From: Alphaproteobacteria bacterium
GTDB taxonomy: Bacteria; Pseudomonadota; Alphaproteobacteria; Caulobacterales; Caulobacteraceae
Assembly (NCBI GenBank): GCA_028869395.1
Contig: JAGWSE010000348.1
Span: 1-7,680, forward strand
Reading direction: 5' to 3'
DNA length: 7,680 nt
The notes beneath the pieces were generated by a model. The model saw nothing but the letters and a program-made list of their open reading frames with translations. It was not told the DNA's origin and did not search any database. This document shows positions 1-5,263 of the stretch, one piece after another (position 1 is the first letter of the stretch; each line of letters opens with the position of its first letter). A program made the translations under genes and the position numbers.

Positions 1-1123
1 CGGCGAGGCGGTTGCCGACGCAGCGGTGGATGCCGAAGCCGAAGGCGCAGTGCTGGCGCGGCCGCTCGCGGTCGATGATGAACTCGTCGGGGCGCTCGAT
101 GGCCGTCTCGTCGCGGTTGCCCGAGACGTACCACATGACCACGGTGTCGCCCTTGGCGATCCGCTTGCCGCCGAGCTCGAAGTCCTTCAGCGCCGTGCGC
201 CGCATGTGGGCGAGCGGCGTCTGCCAGCGCACCGCTTCCGAGACCATCGAGGGGATCAGCTCGGGATGCTCGCGCAGCTTCTGGTACTGGTCCGGGTGCC
301 GGTTCAGCGCCAGCAGGCTGCCGGTGATCGAGTTGCGGGTGGTGTCGTTGCCGCCGACGATCAGCAGGATGACGTTGCCCAGGTACTCCATGGGCGTCAT
401 GTTCGCCGTCGCCTCGGCGTGGGCCAGCATCGAGACGAGATTGAAGGCGGGTTCGGCGTTGACCCGTTCGTTCCAGAGCCGGACGAAGTACTCCAGGCAC
501 TCCATCATCACGGCGTCCTGCTCCTCGAGCGACTCGACCAGGGCGCCGGGCGCGGGAAGGGCGGTGGCGACGTCCGACCAGTAGGTCAGCTTGTGGCGGT
601 CCTCGAACGGGAAGTCGAAGAGCGTCGCCAGCATCTGGGTGGTCAGCTCGATGGAGACCTTCTCCACCCAGTCGAAGGTCTCGCCGATCGGCAGGTCGTC
701 GAGGATCTTCGCCGCGCGCGAGCGGATCAGCTCTTCCATGCGCGCCAGGTTCCCGGGCGCGACGATCGGCGAAACCACCTTGCGCTCGCGGTCGTGCCGC
801 GGCGGATCCATGGCGATGAACATCGGCAGCTCGTCGGCGCCCTCCATGGCGTCCATGAGCGTGATGCCGCCCTTGCGGCTGTCCGACGAGAACACCTCGT
901 GGTTGGTGTCCACCGCCATGATGTCGGCGTACCGGGTGACCGACCAGTAGGGGCCGAAGCGGCTCTTGCGGCAGTAGTGGACCGGGTCTTCCCGGCGCAG
1001 CCGCTCGAAGTAGGCCCAGTGGCTGTCGGTGCGCCAGAGCTCCGGATCGCTGACGTCGATGTCCTCCAGGGGAACCGTGGCGGCGTCCCGGATCGCGCGG
1101 ACGGAGCTCGCATCGTCGGCCAT
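1..1123 (-). CDS. CYP153-type cytochrome P450 (alkane/fatty-acid hydroxylase), C-terminus cut by window edge
   Basis: A haem-thiolate monooxygenase. CYP153 enzymes hydroxylate the terminal carbon of medium-chain alkanes and related chains in the cytoplasm, using electrons from a ferredoxin and its reductase. The 374 visible residues contain the I-helix oxygen-activation motif GGNDTT (257-262), the K-helix ExxR (E296-R299) and the haem loop FGFGIHRCVG with axial Cys368. Stretches such as GPYWSVTRYADIMAVDTNHE (58-77) and QTPLAHMRRTAL are what I recall as CYP153 hallmarks rather than general P450 features. The ATG at 1123 follows a GGGGAG ribosome site with about 8 nt spacing. Only roughly the last 40-50 residues lie outside the window. 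It is divergent from a TetR gene and has its own recognisable promoter. Redox partners, often next door in this family, would lie beyond the left edge. P450 identity is secure; the CYP153 assignment is likely; the substrate is inferred. Confidence 0.93.
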   Translation of the reverse strand, partial: MADDASSVRAIRDAATVPLEDIDVSDPELWRTDSHWAYFERLRREDPVHYCRKSRFGPYWSVTRYADIMAVDTNHEVFSSDSRKGGITLMDAMEGADELPMFIAMDPPRHDRERKVVSPIVAPGNLARMEELIRSRAAKILDDLPIGETFDWVEKVSIELTTQMLATLFDFPFEDRHKLTYWSDVATALPAPGALVESLEEQDAVMMECLEYFVRLWNERVNAEPAFNLVSMLAHAEATANMTPMEYLGNVILLIVGGNDTTRNSITGSLLALNRHPDQYQKLREHPELIPSMVSEAVRWQTPLAHMRRTALKDFELGGKRIAKGDTVVMWYVSGNRDETAIERPDEFIIDRERPRQHCAFGFGIHRCVGNRLA

Positions 1124-1140
1124 GGCGTCATCTCCCCATG

Positions 1141-1169
1141 TTGCCGGATTAGGTCGATCGCCCTAGACG
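1141..1169 (+). promoter_or_regulatory. Weak candidate promoter for the TetR gene
   Basis: TTGCCG (1141-1146), a 17-base spacer and TAGACG (1164-1169) match four and three of six consensus positions. The start would lie near 1176, compatible with the ATG at 1203. If real, the palindrome at 1150-1165 sits inside it as well, implying autoregulation. The match is weak. Confidence 0.3.
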
Positions 1170-1176
1170 GTGTCAA
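1148..1176 (-). promoter_or_regulatory. Promoter of the P450 gene
   Basis: Reading on the minus strand, a perfect -35 TTGACA (1176-1171) is followed by exactly 17 bases and a -10 CCTAAT (1153-1148), which matches four of six consensus positions including the last four. Transcription would begin near 1141, giving a short leader that contains the GGGGAG ribosome site before the ATG at 1123. The assignment is by consensus only. Confidence 0.65.
1150..1165. promoter_or_regulatory. 16-bp palindrome, candidate TetR operator
   Basis: TAGGTCGATCGCCCTA is an inverted repeat with a single mismatched pair (positions 5 and 12), centred at 1157/1158. It covers the spacer and overlaps the -10 box of the P450 promoter, and it also lies between possible -35 and -10 boxes for the TetR gene. 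This is the normal position and size for a TetR-dimer operator, so a bound dimer should block RNA polymerase. Binding by the adjacent TetR protein is inference from position. Confidence 0.6.
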
Positions 1177-1202
1177 GCGCAGACCTCGCGGGACGATACG
1201 GC

Positions 1203-1823
1203 ATGGCGGACGATGCAGCGGCGAGGGTCGGCGGGCGGGCCCGCGGCGAAGGCGGCGTCACCGAGCGGATCCTCGACAGCGCCGACGCGGTGCTGCGCCA
1301 GCATGGCTACGCCGGCTTCACGACCCGCCGCGTCGCGGCGGCGGCCGGCATCGCGCCGGGCAATCTTTCGTACCACTATCCGACCAAGCTCGAGCTGCTG
1401 CGGGCGGTAATCGAGCGGCTGGTCACCCGCTATTCGGCGCGCCTGCACGCCTTCCTCGAGGCGGCGGGCCCCGCGCCGGTGGAGGCCCTGGTGCGTTGGC
1501 TGCTGGACGACGCCACGGCCGCGGAGTCGGTGTGGCTGTTCCGGGAGCTGTGGGCCATGGCCCTGCGCGACCCGGTGGTGCGCGACGCGATCGACGATCT
1601 CTACGACGAGCTGATGGCCCGCATCGCGCGCGACCTGGAGGTCGCGTTCCCGGCCGCCGATCCCGGGGAGATCCGCGATCTCGTCCAGTTCGTCGCGCTG
1701 GTGTCGGAAGGCAGTACGGTACTCTACGGGACGCGCCGCGAACGGGCCGCCCCCCACCGGCGGATGGTCGATCTCACGGTGCGCCTGATCGCAGTGGTGG
1801 CCCCCAGCCTGCGGCCCGCCTGA
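1203..1823 (+). CDS. TetR/AcrR-family transcriptional regulator
   Basis: A 206-residue one-component repressor, the usual TetR length. The N-terminal DNA-binding domain spans about residues 18-65. Its helix-turn-helix includes FTTRRVAAAAGIAPGNLSYH (39-58), followed by YPTKLELL, the typical TetR signature. The remaining helices form the ligand-binding and dimerisation domain, with no assignable ligand. An upstream in-frame GTG at 1170 would add 11 residues, but it falls inside the P450 promoter and has no nearby ribosome site. The ATG at 1203 has GGGA about 9 nt upstream and is preferred, although that site is also modest. It is divergent from the P450 with a 79-bp gap holding a palindrome, so it most likely represses the P450 and perhaps itself, probably relieved by a hydrophobic substrate. 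That regulatory role is inferred. Confidence 0.92.
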   Translation: MADDAAARVGGRARGEGGVTERILDSADAVLRQHGYAGFTTRRVAAAAGIAPGNLSYHYPTKLELLRAVIERLVTRYSARLHAFLEAAGPAPVEALVRWLLDDATAAESVWLFRELWAMALRDPVVRDAIDDLYDELMARIARDLEVAFPAADPGEIRDLVQFVALVSEGSTVLYGTRRERAAPHRRMVDLTVRLIAVVAPSLRPA

Positions 1824-1842
1824 GCCCCCGCTCCATTCCTCT

Positions 1843-1890
1843 CGTCATCCCGGACGGAGCGCCCGGACGAGCGCGCCGATCCGGGACCCA
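1843..1890. repeat. Fragment of a dispersed intergenic palindromic repeat
   Basis: The arms TCCCGGA (1848-1854) and TCCGGGA (1880-1886) are perfect reverse complements and lie in the context GTCATCCCGGA...GATCCGGGACCCAG. I recall this wording as a frequent intergenic repeat in Caulobacterales and other alphaproteobacteria, normally with a second, mirrored half. That half is not visible here, so the copy may be truncated. Copy number cannot be checked from one window. Confidence 0.5.
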
Positions 1891-1936
1891 GCCTCCACGG
1901 CCGTTCCGCTGCGCGATCTGCGGGACGTCGCCGGCA

Positions 1937-1970
1937 GCCAAGCCCAAGCTCGAAGCCTGAAGGGCTTGGC
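1937..1970. repeat. Perfect 9-bp inverted repeat, possible hairpin
   Basis: GCCAAGCCC (1937-1945) and GGGCTTGGC (1962-1970) are exact reverse complements separated by 16 bases. Transcribed from either side it could form a stable stem at the end of the TetR or 94-aa transcript. There is no T-run after either arm, so an intrinsic terminator of the classic kind is not supported. It may be part of the adjacent repeat element. Confidence 0.4.
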
Positions 1971-2129
1971 GAACGCCCCGCTTCCGGATGCATCGCAAGC
2001 GACCGCTTTCGGAGCAAATCGGCCTCGTCCTACGGGACGTCAAAACGGTTCGCACGCTTCTCCACCGCAGCCTGTGATCGCTGCGCGCTCGGTTGAAACC
2101 GGCGCGGCAGATGCGCGTCTCTGGCGCGA

Positions 2130-2414
2130 TCAGACGGATGGCGCGGACACATCCGCCTGCAGACGGGGCGCTGAGGCAGTCAAGGGGCCGTCGCCGGACT
2201 TTTGCCCGAAGTCCTTCTGCTGGCCGGCAAGAGGCCGGGCCGCCAGACCCAGATCGGGCTGGCGCGAAGCCACCACCGCGGCGAGCGTCTGCAGCGCCTC
2301 GGAGATGACGGCGCGCCCCGATTCGTCCGCCGAAAGCCGCTGTAGGCCCTTTCGAAGACCCTTGGGCATCTTCACTCCGGCGAGCCGCTTCGGAACCTTG
2401 GCCTTGTTCGCCAT
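2130..2414 (-). CDS. Conserved-looking 94-aa hypothetical protein with basic N-terminus
   Basis: The start is fixed by an excellent Shine-Dalgarno AGGAGGT five bases before the ATG at 2414; a longer reading from 2450 would ignore it. Residues 1-25 are basic with the pattern KVPKRLAGVKMPKGLRKG. I recall a similar start (K-x-P-K-x-x-A-G-V-K-x-P-K-x-L-R-K) from small hypothetical proteins of alphaproteobacteria. Residues about 26-50 (SADESGRAVISEALQTLAAV) look like an amphipathic helix, and the C-terminal third is low-complexity and probably flexible. There is no signal peptide, transmembrane helix or catalytic motif. It is divergent from the RMD1-family gene across 137 bp that include an AT-rich patch. 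The basic N-terminus would suit nucleic-acid or membrane-surface binding, but no function can be assigned. Confidence 0.72.
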   Translation of the reverse strand: MANKAKVPKRLAGVKMPKGLRKGLQRLSADESGRAVISEALQTLAAVVASRQPDLGLAARPLAGQQKDFGQKSGDGPLTASAPRLQADVSAPSV

Positions 2415-2419
2415 GGGGG

Positions 2420-2426
2420 ACCTCCT
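2420..2426 (-). promoter_or_regulatory. Strong Shine-Dalgarno that decides the start of the 94-aa gene
   Basis: AGGAGGT on the minus strand, complementary to the 16S rRNA tail, with five bases before the ATG. It is the best ribosome site seen in the window and the main reason to accept this small gene. Confidence 0.75.
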
Positions 2427-2432
2427 CGCTCG

Positions 2433-2473
2433 GCATAATTCCAGCGTCACAAACGATATTCCTTATCAAATGC
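2433..2473. promoter_or_regulatory. AT-rich patch between divergent genes, probable promoter region
   Basis: About 40% GC by my count, well below the surrounding sequence, in the divergent gap between the 94-aa gene and the RMD1-family gene. AATTAT (minus, 2440-2435) and GATAAG (minus, 2467-2462) resemble -10 boxes, but neither has a convincing -35 at the right distance. Promoter activity is inferred from composition and position only. Confidence 0.35.
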
Positions 2474-2551
2474 AAGGTCTTCCGCTTTGCGGCAGATCAT
2501 GGCCGACGGGTGGGTTGCTCCGATCCTTGAGCGGGCGACTGCGAGAATCCC

Positions 2552-3355
2552 GTGAGCACGCCCCATCCTGCCTCCACGTCCCCCTGGTCGCCGTTCAGCG
2601 CCCGCGCGCTGCTCCTCGGTGAGCGGATCGACACGGCGGGCCTGGAACGGCGCGATGCGCTCTCGACGAATCCGCTCGCCCTTCGGGCGGACGGAGGACT
2701 GGTGGTGGTCTTCCGCTATGGCGTGGTGGTGACCATCGGTCTCGATCCCCTCAGCGAAGACCAGGTGCTCCGGGGCATCCTCCCGCGTGTCCAGGCGCGT
2801 TACGCCAACCGCGAATCGGAAGCCATCCAGATCGGCGCAGGTCCTGAAAGTGAGGAGGGCGTGGATCTGGACGGCGTGGTGCGCCTGGCCGCGGCTGCAC
2901 CCGAGAAGCTACTCGTCGTCGCGGACGCGCTGGCGAAGAGCGTGGCCCTCGCGCAAGACGAGCGTCGCATCGCCGAGGTCTTCGACATCGTCGAACCCTG
3001 GGCGTGCCAGTTGGCCGACGGTCGACGGCCTGGCGGCCGTCGCGAGATGACGCGTCTGATCGGCCAAGCCCTGTTGGTGCAGCACCGGCTCGCCGAGCGC
3101 GTCGCGGTGCGCGACAAGCCTGACATCCTCTGGGACCGTCCCGACCTCGAGCGCCTTTATGCACGGCTGGAGACTGAGTACGATCTGATCGAGCGGGGCG
3201 ACATCCTTTCGCGCAAGCTGGACCTCGTCGGCGAAACCGTCACCGTCATGACCGACCTCCTGGACGCGCAACGCTCGTTTCGCCTGGAGGCGATGGTGGT
3301 GCTCCTGATCCTCGCCGAGATCGCCCTGACGCTGTGGCAGATGGTTCGTGGATGA
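2552..3355 (+). CDS. RMD1/DUF155 (COG1723) family protein with C-terminal membrane anchor
   Basis: A 267-residue protein starting with GTG behind a weak GAGA ribosome site. The family is shared by bacteria and eukaryotes (yeast Rmd1, human RMND1 in mitochondria). Its molecular activity in bacteria is not established. The family pattern is visible as a strand-rich N-terminal half (GGLVVVFRYGVVVTIGL, 48-64), a central helical part (about 105-190), and the tail signature ERGDILSRKLDLVGETV (214-230) followed by LLDAQRSFRLE. The protein ends in one hydrophobic helix at about 246-264 (MVVLLILAEIALTLWQM) and a short basic end, so the bulk is probably cytoplasmic and tethered to the inner membrane by its tail. 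No signal peptide is present. The neighbours do not indicate a pathway. Family assignment is by recognition of the C-terminal pattern. Confidence 0.85.
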   Translation: MSTPHPASTSPWSPFSARALLLGERIDTAGLERRDALSTNPLALRADGGLVVVFRYGVVVTIGLDPLSEDQVLRGILPRVQARYANRESEAIQIGAGPESEEGVDLDGVVRLAAAAPEKLLVVADALAKSVALAQDERRIAEVFDIVEPWACQLADGRRPGGRREMTRLIGQALLVQHRLAERVAVRDKPDILWDRPDLERLYARLETEYDLIERGDILSRKLDLVGETVTVMTDLLDAQRSFRLEAMVVLLILAEIALTLWQMVRG

Positions 3356-3488
3356 CTTGTGAAGCAGCGACGACCGCTTCCCACCCTGACCAGCCGGTCC
3401 GAATGGCAGCTTTGGGGCTGAGCGGGAGGTCGAGCGGTGCGGCCGGCCTACCGTCAATCGCCAGCCAACAGAAGCACTCGGTCGTGAC

Positions 3489-3683
3489 TTATGGCTGACT
3501 TCGAAACGCCAGGAACATCAGGGTGAGGTAAACGACCGGCAGAACGATCAACACGAGCATTTGCGGAATGGCCGGCGCGCGGCAGGCCGGACCGAAGAAC
3601 AGCGGCCCCACAACGAGCTCGAACGCCACAATGACCGCGACGCCAATGTACCAGGGATACAGAGGCGAGTGCTTGCCGGCCAT
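3489..3683 (-). CDS. Small two-helix inner-membrane protein (64 aa), unknown function
   Basis: Two hydrophobic segments, about residues 10-30 (including WYIGVAVIVAFELVVGPLFF) and 41-60 (QMLVLIVLPVVYLTLMFLAF), are joined by a short loop with one cysteine (GPACRAPAIP). The ATG at 3683 is chosen because GGAG (3693-3690) lies six bases upstream. In-frame ATGs at 3689, 3695 and 3752 would add 2, 4 or 23 residues; the last has no good ribosome site but would leave only 14 bp to the upstream gene. It follows the ferritin-like gene on the same strand (83-bp gap from this start), so the two are probably co-transcribed. I do not recognise the family. The membrane topology is clear; the function is unknown. 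Confidence 0.7.
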   Translation of the reverse strand: MAGKHSPLYPWYIGVAVIVAFELVVGPLFFGPACRAPAIPQMLVLIVLPVVYLTLMFLAFRSQP

Positions 3684-3766
3684 GTCCATCTCCATCGGCT
3701 GACGGAGAAGATGGCGCTCCGGGCCGCGCTCGTCGTTGCGATGGGTCAACATCGCAGGGGGAGCCC

Positions 3767-4228
3767 TTATCGCGCCGGATCCTTGCGCCTCTCCCGCTCC
3801 AGACACCGCTGGAAGGCTGGCAGGTGCCGCTCGCGCGAGGCTCGCTGCAAGTTTCGAAGCACGGCGATCACCGCCGGATGGGGTGTCCGCTGCAGCAGGC
3901 GTTCGTACATCGCGACATTCTCTCTCTCGGCCTGCACGGCCGCCTGACAAGCGGCGGCGAGACTGGCGGGTGGTGCGGCGAGCCTGGACCAGTCGTCGGT
4001 TGGCGGCTCCACGCCAAAGGCGGAGAACAGATGCAGCAGCGTCTCCGCGTGGCGCTCTTCCGCATCCACAATGTTGACGAAGGGCCGGACAGGCCCGAAC
4101 GCCTCGATCACCCGGCGGTAGGTCGCACGCGCGCGGAACTCGTCTTCGAGCGCTTCTCGGAGCACGCCGATGGTGGCTTCGTCGGCCGCGCCGAGCTGTC
4201 GCCGCTCCGCAAACCGGTCCTGGTCCAT
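3767..4228 (-). CDS. Ferritin-like (DUF2202-type) four-helix protein
   Basis: A 153-residue, mostly helical protein. Helix 1 carries EALEDEFRARATYRRVIEAF (25-44), helix 2 NIVDAEERHAETLLHLF (52-68) with an ExxH (E57, H60), helix 3 AAVQAERENVAMYERLL (96-112), and helix 4 RASRERHLPAFQRCLER (129-145) with E133 and H135. Such acidic and histidine residues are the usual di-metal ligands in ferritin/rubrerythrin-like folds. FVNIVDAEERH closely resembles the DUF2202 motif as I recall it. In helix 4 the spacing is E-x-H rather than ExxH, so metal binding there is less certain. The ATG at 4228 follows GGAGGT with good spacing; longer in-frame starts lack one. There is no signal peptide, so it is cytoplasmic. 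A role in iron or oxidative stress is inferred from the fold only. It probably forms an operon with the small membrane protein downstream. Confidence 0.85.
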   Translation of the reverse strand: MDQDRFAERRQLGAADEATIGVLREALEDEFRARATYRRVIEAFGPVRPFVNIVDAEERHAETLLHLFSAFGVEPPTDDWSRLAAPPASLAAACQAAVQAERENVAMYERLLQRTPHPAVIAVLRNLQRASRERHLPAFQRCLERERRKDPAR

Positions 4229-4232
4229 GTCC

Positions 4233-4238
4233 ACCTCC
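4233..4238 (-). promoter_or_regulatory. Shine-Dalgarno that decides the start of the ferritin-like gene
   Basis: GGAGGT on the minus strand, four bases before the ATG at 4228. It supports the 153-residue reading over the 207-residue reading that begins at 4390, whose extra N-terminus is Gly/Arg-rich and unlike the family. Confidence 0.7.
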
Positions 4239-4395
4239 GGAGTTGCTCGGGAACAAAGCTCTGCGCGAACAGCAGCGCCTTGACCTGCCTCAACGGGACC
4301 TCCGCGTCTCGACGGACGCCTGAAGGGACAAGCCCCGCGCAGCTGCTTTTCCCCCAAGCACTCGCCGCGATCCATATTCGCCAGGTACATGCTAA

Positions 4396-4409
4396 GCCTT
4401 CACGAAGGC
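4396..4409. repeat. 14-bp palindrome just upstream of the outer-membrane protein gene
   Basis: GCCTTC-AC-GAAGGC has perfect 6-bp arms around a two-base centre and ends a few bases before the ribosome site of the gene at 4423. The centre is too tight for an RNA hairpin unless the innermost pairs open, so a protein-binding site is the more natural reading. It may also be chance. Confidence 0.3.
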
Positions 4410-4412
4410 GGG

Positions 4413-4419
4413 GGAGGAG
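4413..4419 (+). promoter_or_regulatory. Shine-Dalgarno that decides the GTG start at 4423
   Basis: GGAGGAG lies three bases before the GTG, with its GGAGG core five bases away. No in-frame ATG is placed as well, and the GTG start exposes a clean signal peptide. Confidence 0.75.
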
Positions 4420-4422
4420 ATC

Positions 4423-5196
4423 GTGCGGCTTTGGGACCTGGCGCTTGCGACGGCAGCCGTGGTCGCCTCGGCGGCGACGGCGAATGCGCAGGCCTATGTC
4501 GCGAACGCAAGCCTCATCGCCAATCGGGCTGACGTGGCGTTCCCCGCGAGCCCGCGCGTGCGTGCCTGGGGTCTGGCCGGAACAGGCACGGTGTCGATCA
4601 ACGGGTCGCGCCTCAACTTCGAGACCGATCTCGGCTACTCGCATTCGGCTTCGAGGAGCTTCAGCTTTAGCCAGTACGCCGCGGCAGAGAACCTCACCTG
4701 GGCCGAGCCGACCTGGCGAATTGGCGCGACCGTCGGCGACCACGCGACCCGCGGACCGGCGGGCGGGCTCAGCACGACAAATTTCGGCGCCTACGGGGTC
4801 TGGTTTCCAACTCGATCGGTCACGCTTTCCGCCAAGTCCGGCGCGTTCTCGGGCCGTGCTGGCGGCGCCTACGCGGGCGCAGCGGCCTACTGGTACATAA
4901 CCCCCGACTTGGCGGTCTTCGGTTCATGGGACGGCGCGCGTTTCCATCGCGGGTTCACCGAATTGGACTGGACTGCCTCCGCCCAGTGGCTTCCCTGGCA
5001 GCGGGCGCCGATCTCGCTGATCGCGGGCTACACGCGCTCGGAGTTCGCAGGTCACGTCGATCTTCACAGCCACATGGCGTTCGTCGCGTTCAGGCTGTTC
5101 TGGAACAGAAGCGGCAAGGTCAGCCTGGTCGGCCGCGAGCGCACCGGCCCTGTGGGATGGCCGGGGGCTTTTGGACCACAAGGCATTGCCTTCTGA
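4423..5196 (+). CDS. Secreted protein, probable outer-membrane beta-barrel (257 aa), family not recognised
   Basis: The GTG start gives a Sec signal peptide: MRLWDLALATAAVVASAATA, then NAQA, with cleavage probably after ANA or AQA near residue 22-24. The mature part is rich in Gly, Ser, Thr and aromatics with alternating hydrophobic residues, for example RAWGLAGTGTVSINGSRLNF, NFGAYGVWFPTRSVTLSAKS and YAGAAAYWYITPDLAVFGSW. This is typical of membrane-spanning beta strands. The penultimate strand region, SHMAFVAFRLFW (about 222-233), looks like a barrel closing strand. A further tail of about 24 residues follows and ends in Phe. I estimate 8-12 strands; no ligand-binding motif or TonB box is visible. 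It is divergent from the ferritin-like gene with a 194-bp gap that shows no clear promoter. Localisation is inferred with fair confidence; the transported or bound substrate is unknown. Confidence 0.82.
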   Translation: MRLWDLALATAAVVASAATANAQAYVANASLIANRADVAFPASPRVRAWGLAGTGTVSINGSRLNFETDLGYSHSASRSFSFSQYAAAENLTWAEPTWRIGATVGDHATRGPAGGLSTTNFGAYGVWFPTRSVTLSAKSGAFSGRAGGAYAGAAAYWYITPDLAVFGSWDGARFHRGFTELDWTASAQWLPWQRAPISLIAGYTRSEFAGHVDLHSHMAFVAFRLFWNRSGKVSLVGRERTGPVGWPGAFGPQGIAF

Positions 5197-5204
5197 GCCC
5201 GCGT

Positions 5205-5238
5205 GGAAGGTCCTGTCGCCACCCGTCCCCGACCTTCC
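5205..5238. terminator. Perfect 8-bp inverted repeat between convergent genes, possible shared terminator
   Basis: GGAAGGTC (5205-5212) and GACCTTCC (5231-5238) are exact reverse complements with an 18-base C-rich loop, in the 67-bp gap between the 3' ends of the outer-membrane protein gene and the nitroreductase gene. The location suits a bidirectional terminator. The long loop and absence of a T-run make it weak; the C-rich, G-poor stretch could equally favour Rho-dependent termination. Confidence 0.35.
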
Positions 5239-5263
5239 GAACGTGCGCGGCGCGGGGAGGGGC

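Larger units (their letters stand above)
1824..2129. other. Non-coding stretch between convergent genes
   Basis: This 306-bp stretch lies between the 3' ends of the TetR gene and the 94-aa gene. The open frames crossing it show no ribosome site and no recognisable protein, and read as GC-rich chance frames. It contains a repeat fragment (1843-1890), a 9-bp inverted repeat (1937-1970) and a short palindrome CGGTT-GA-AACCG (2090-2101). No RNA gene or T-tract terminator was seen. Confidence 0.6.

Noticed and set aside
1170..1202. GTG start at 1170 for the TetR gene (11 extra residues)
   Set aside because: The GTG lies inside the P450 promoter region and lacks a ribosome site at a useful distance. 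The extra residues are not typical of the family.
26..1960. A 644-codon open frame on the plus strand
   Set aside because: It runs antisense to the clear P450, then out of frame through the TetR gene and the non-coding stretch. Its product is low-complexity, with no domain. It is the usual by-product of GC-rich coding sequence.
3684..4256. Long N-terminal extension of the small membrane protein
   Set aside because: The extension reads through the ferritin-like gene in another frame and is Arg/Ala-rich junk. A GGAG six bases before the ATG at 3683 gives a sensible short start.
4280..4308. TTGACC at 4280 as a promoter for the barrel-protein gene
   Set aside because: The hexamer 17 bases on is GC-rich (CGCGTC) and does not resemble a -10 box.
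3824..4900. A 358-codon open frame on the plus strand
   Set aside because: It is antisense to the ferritin-like gene and out of frame over the signal-peptide protein. The real genes there have good ribosome sites and clear folds.
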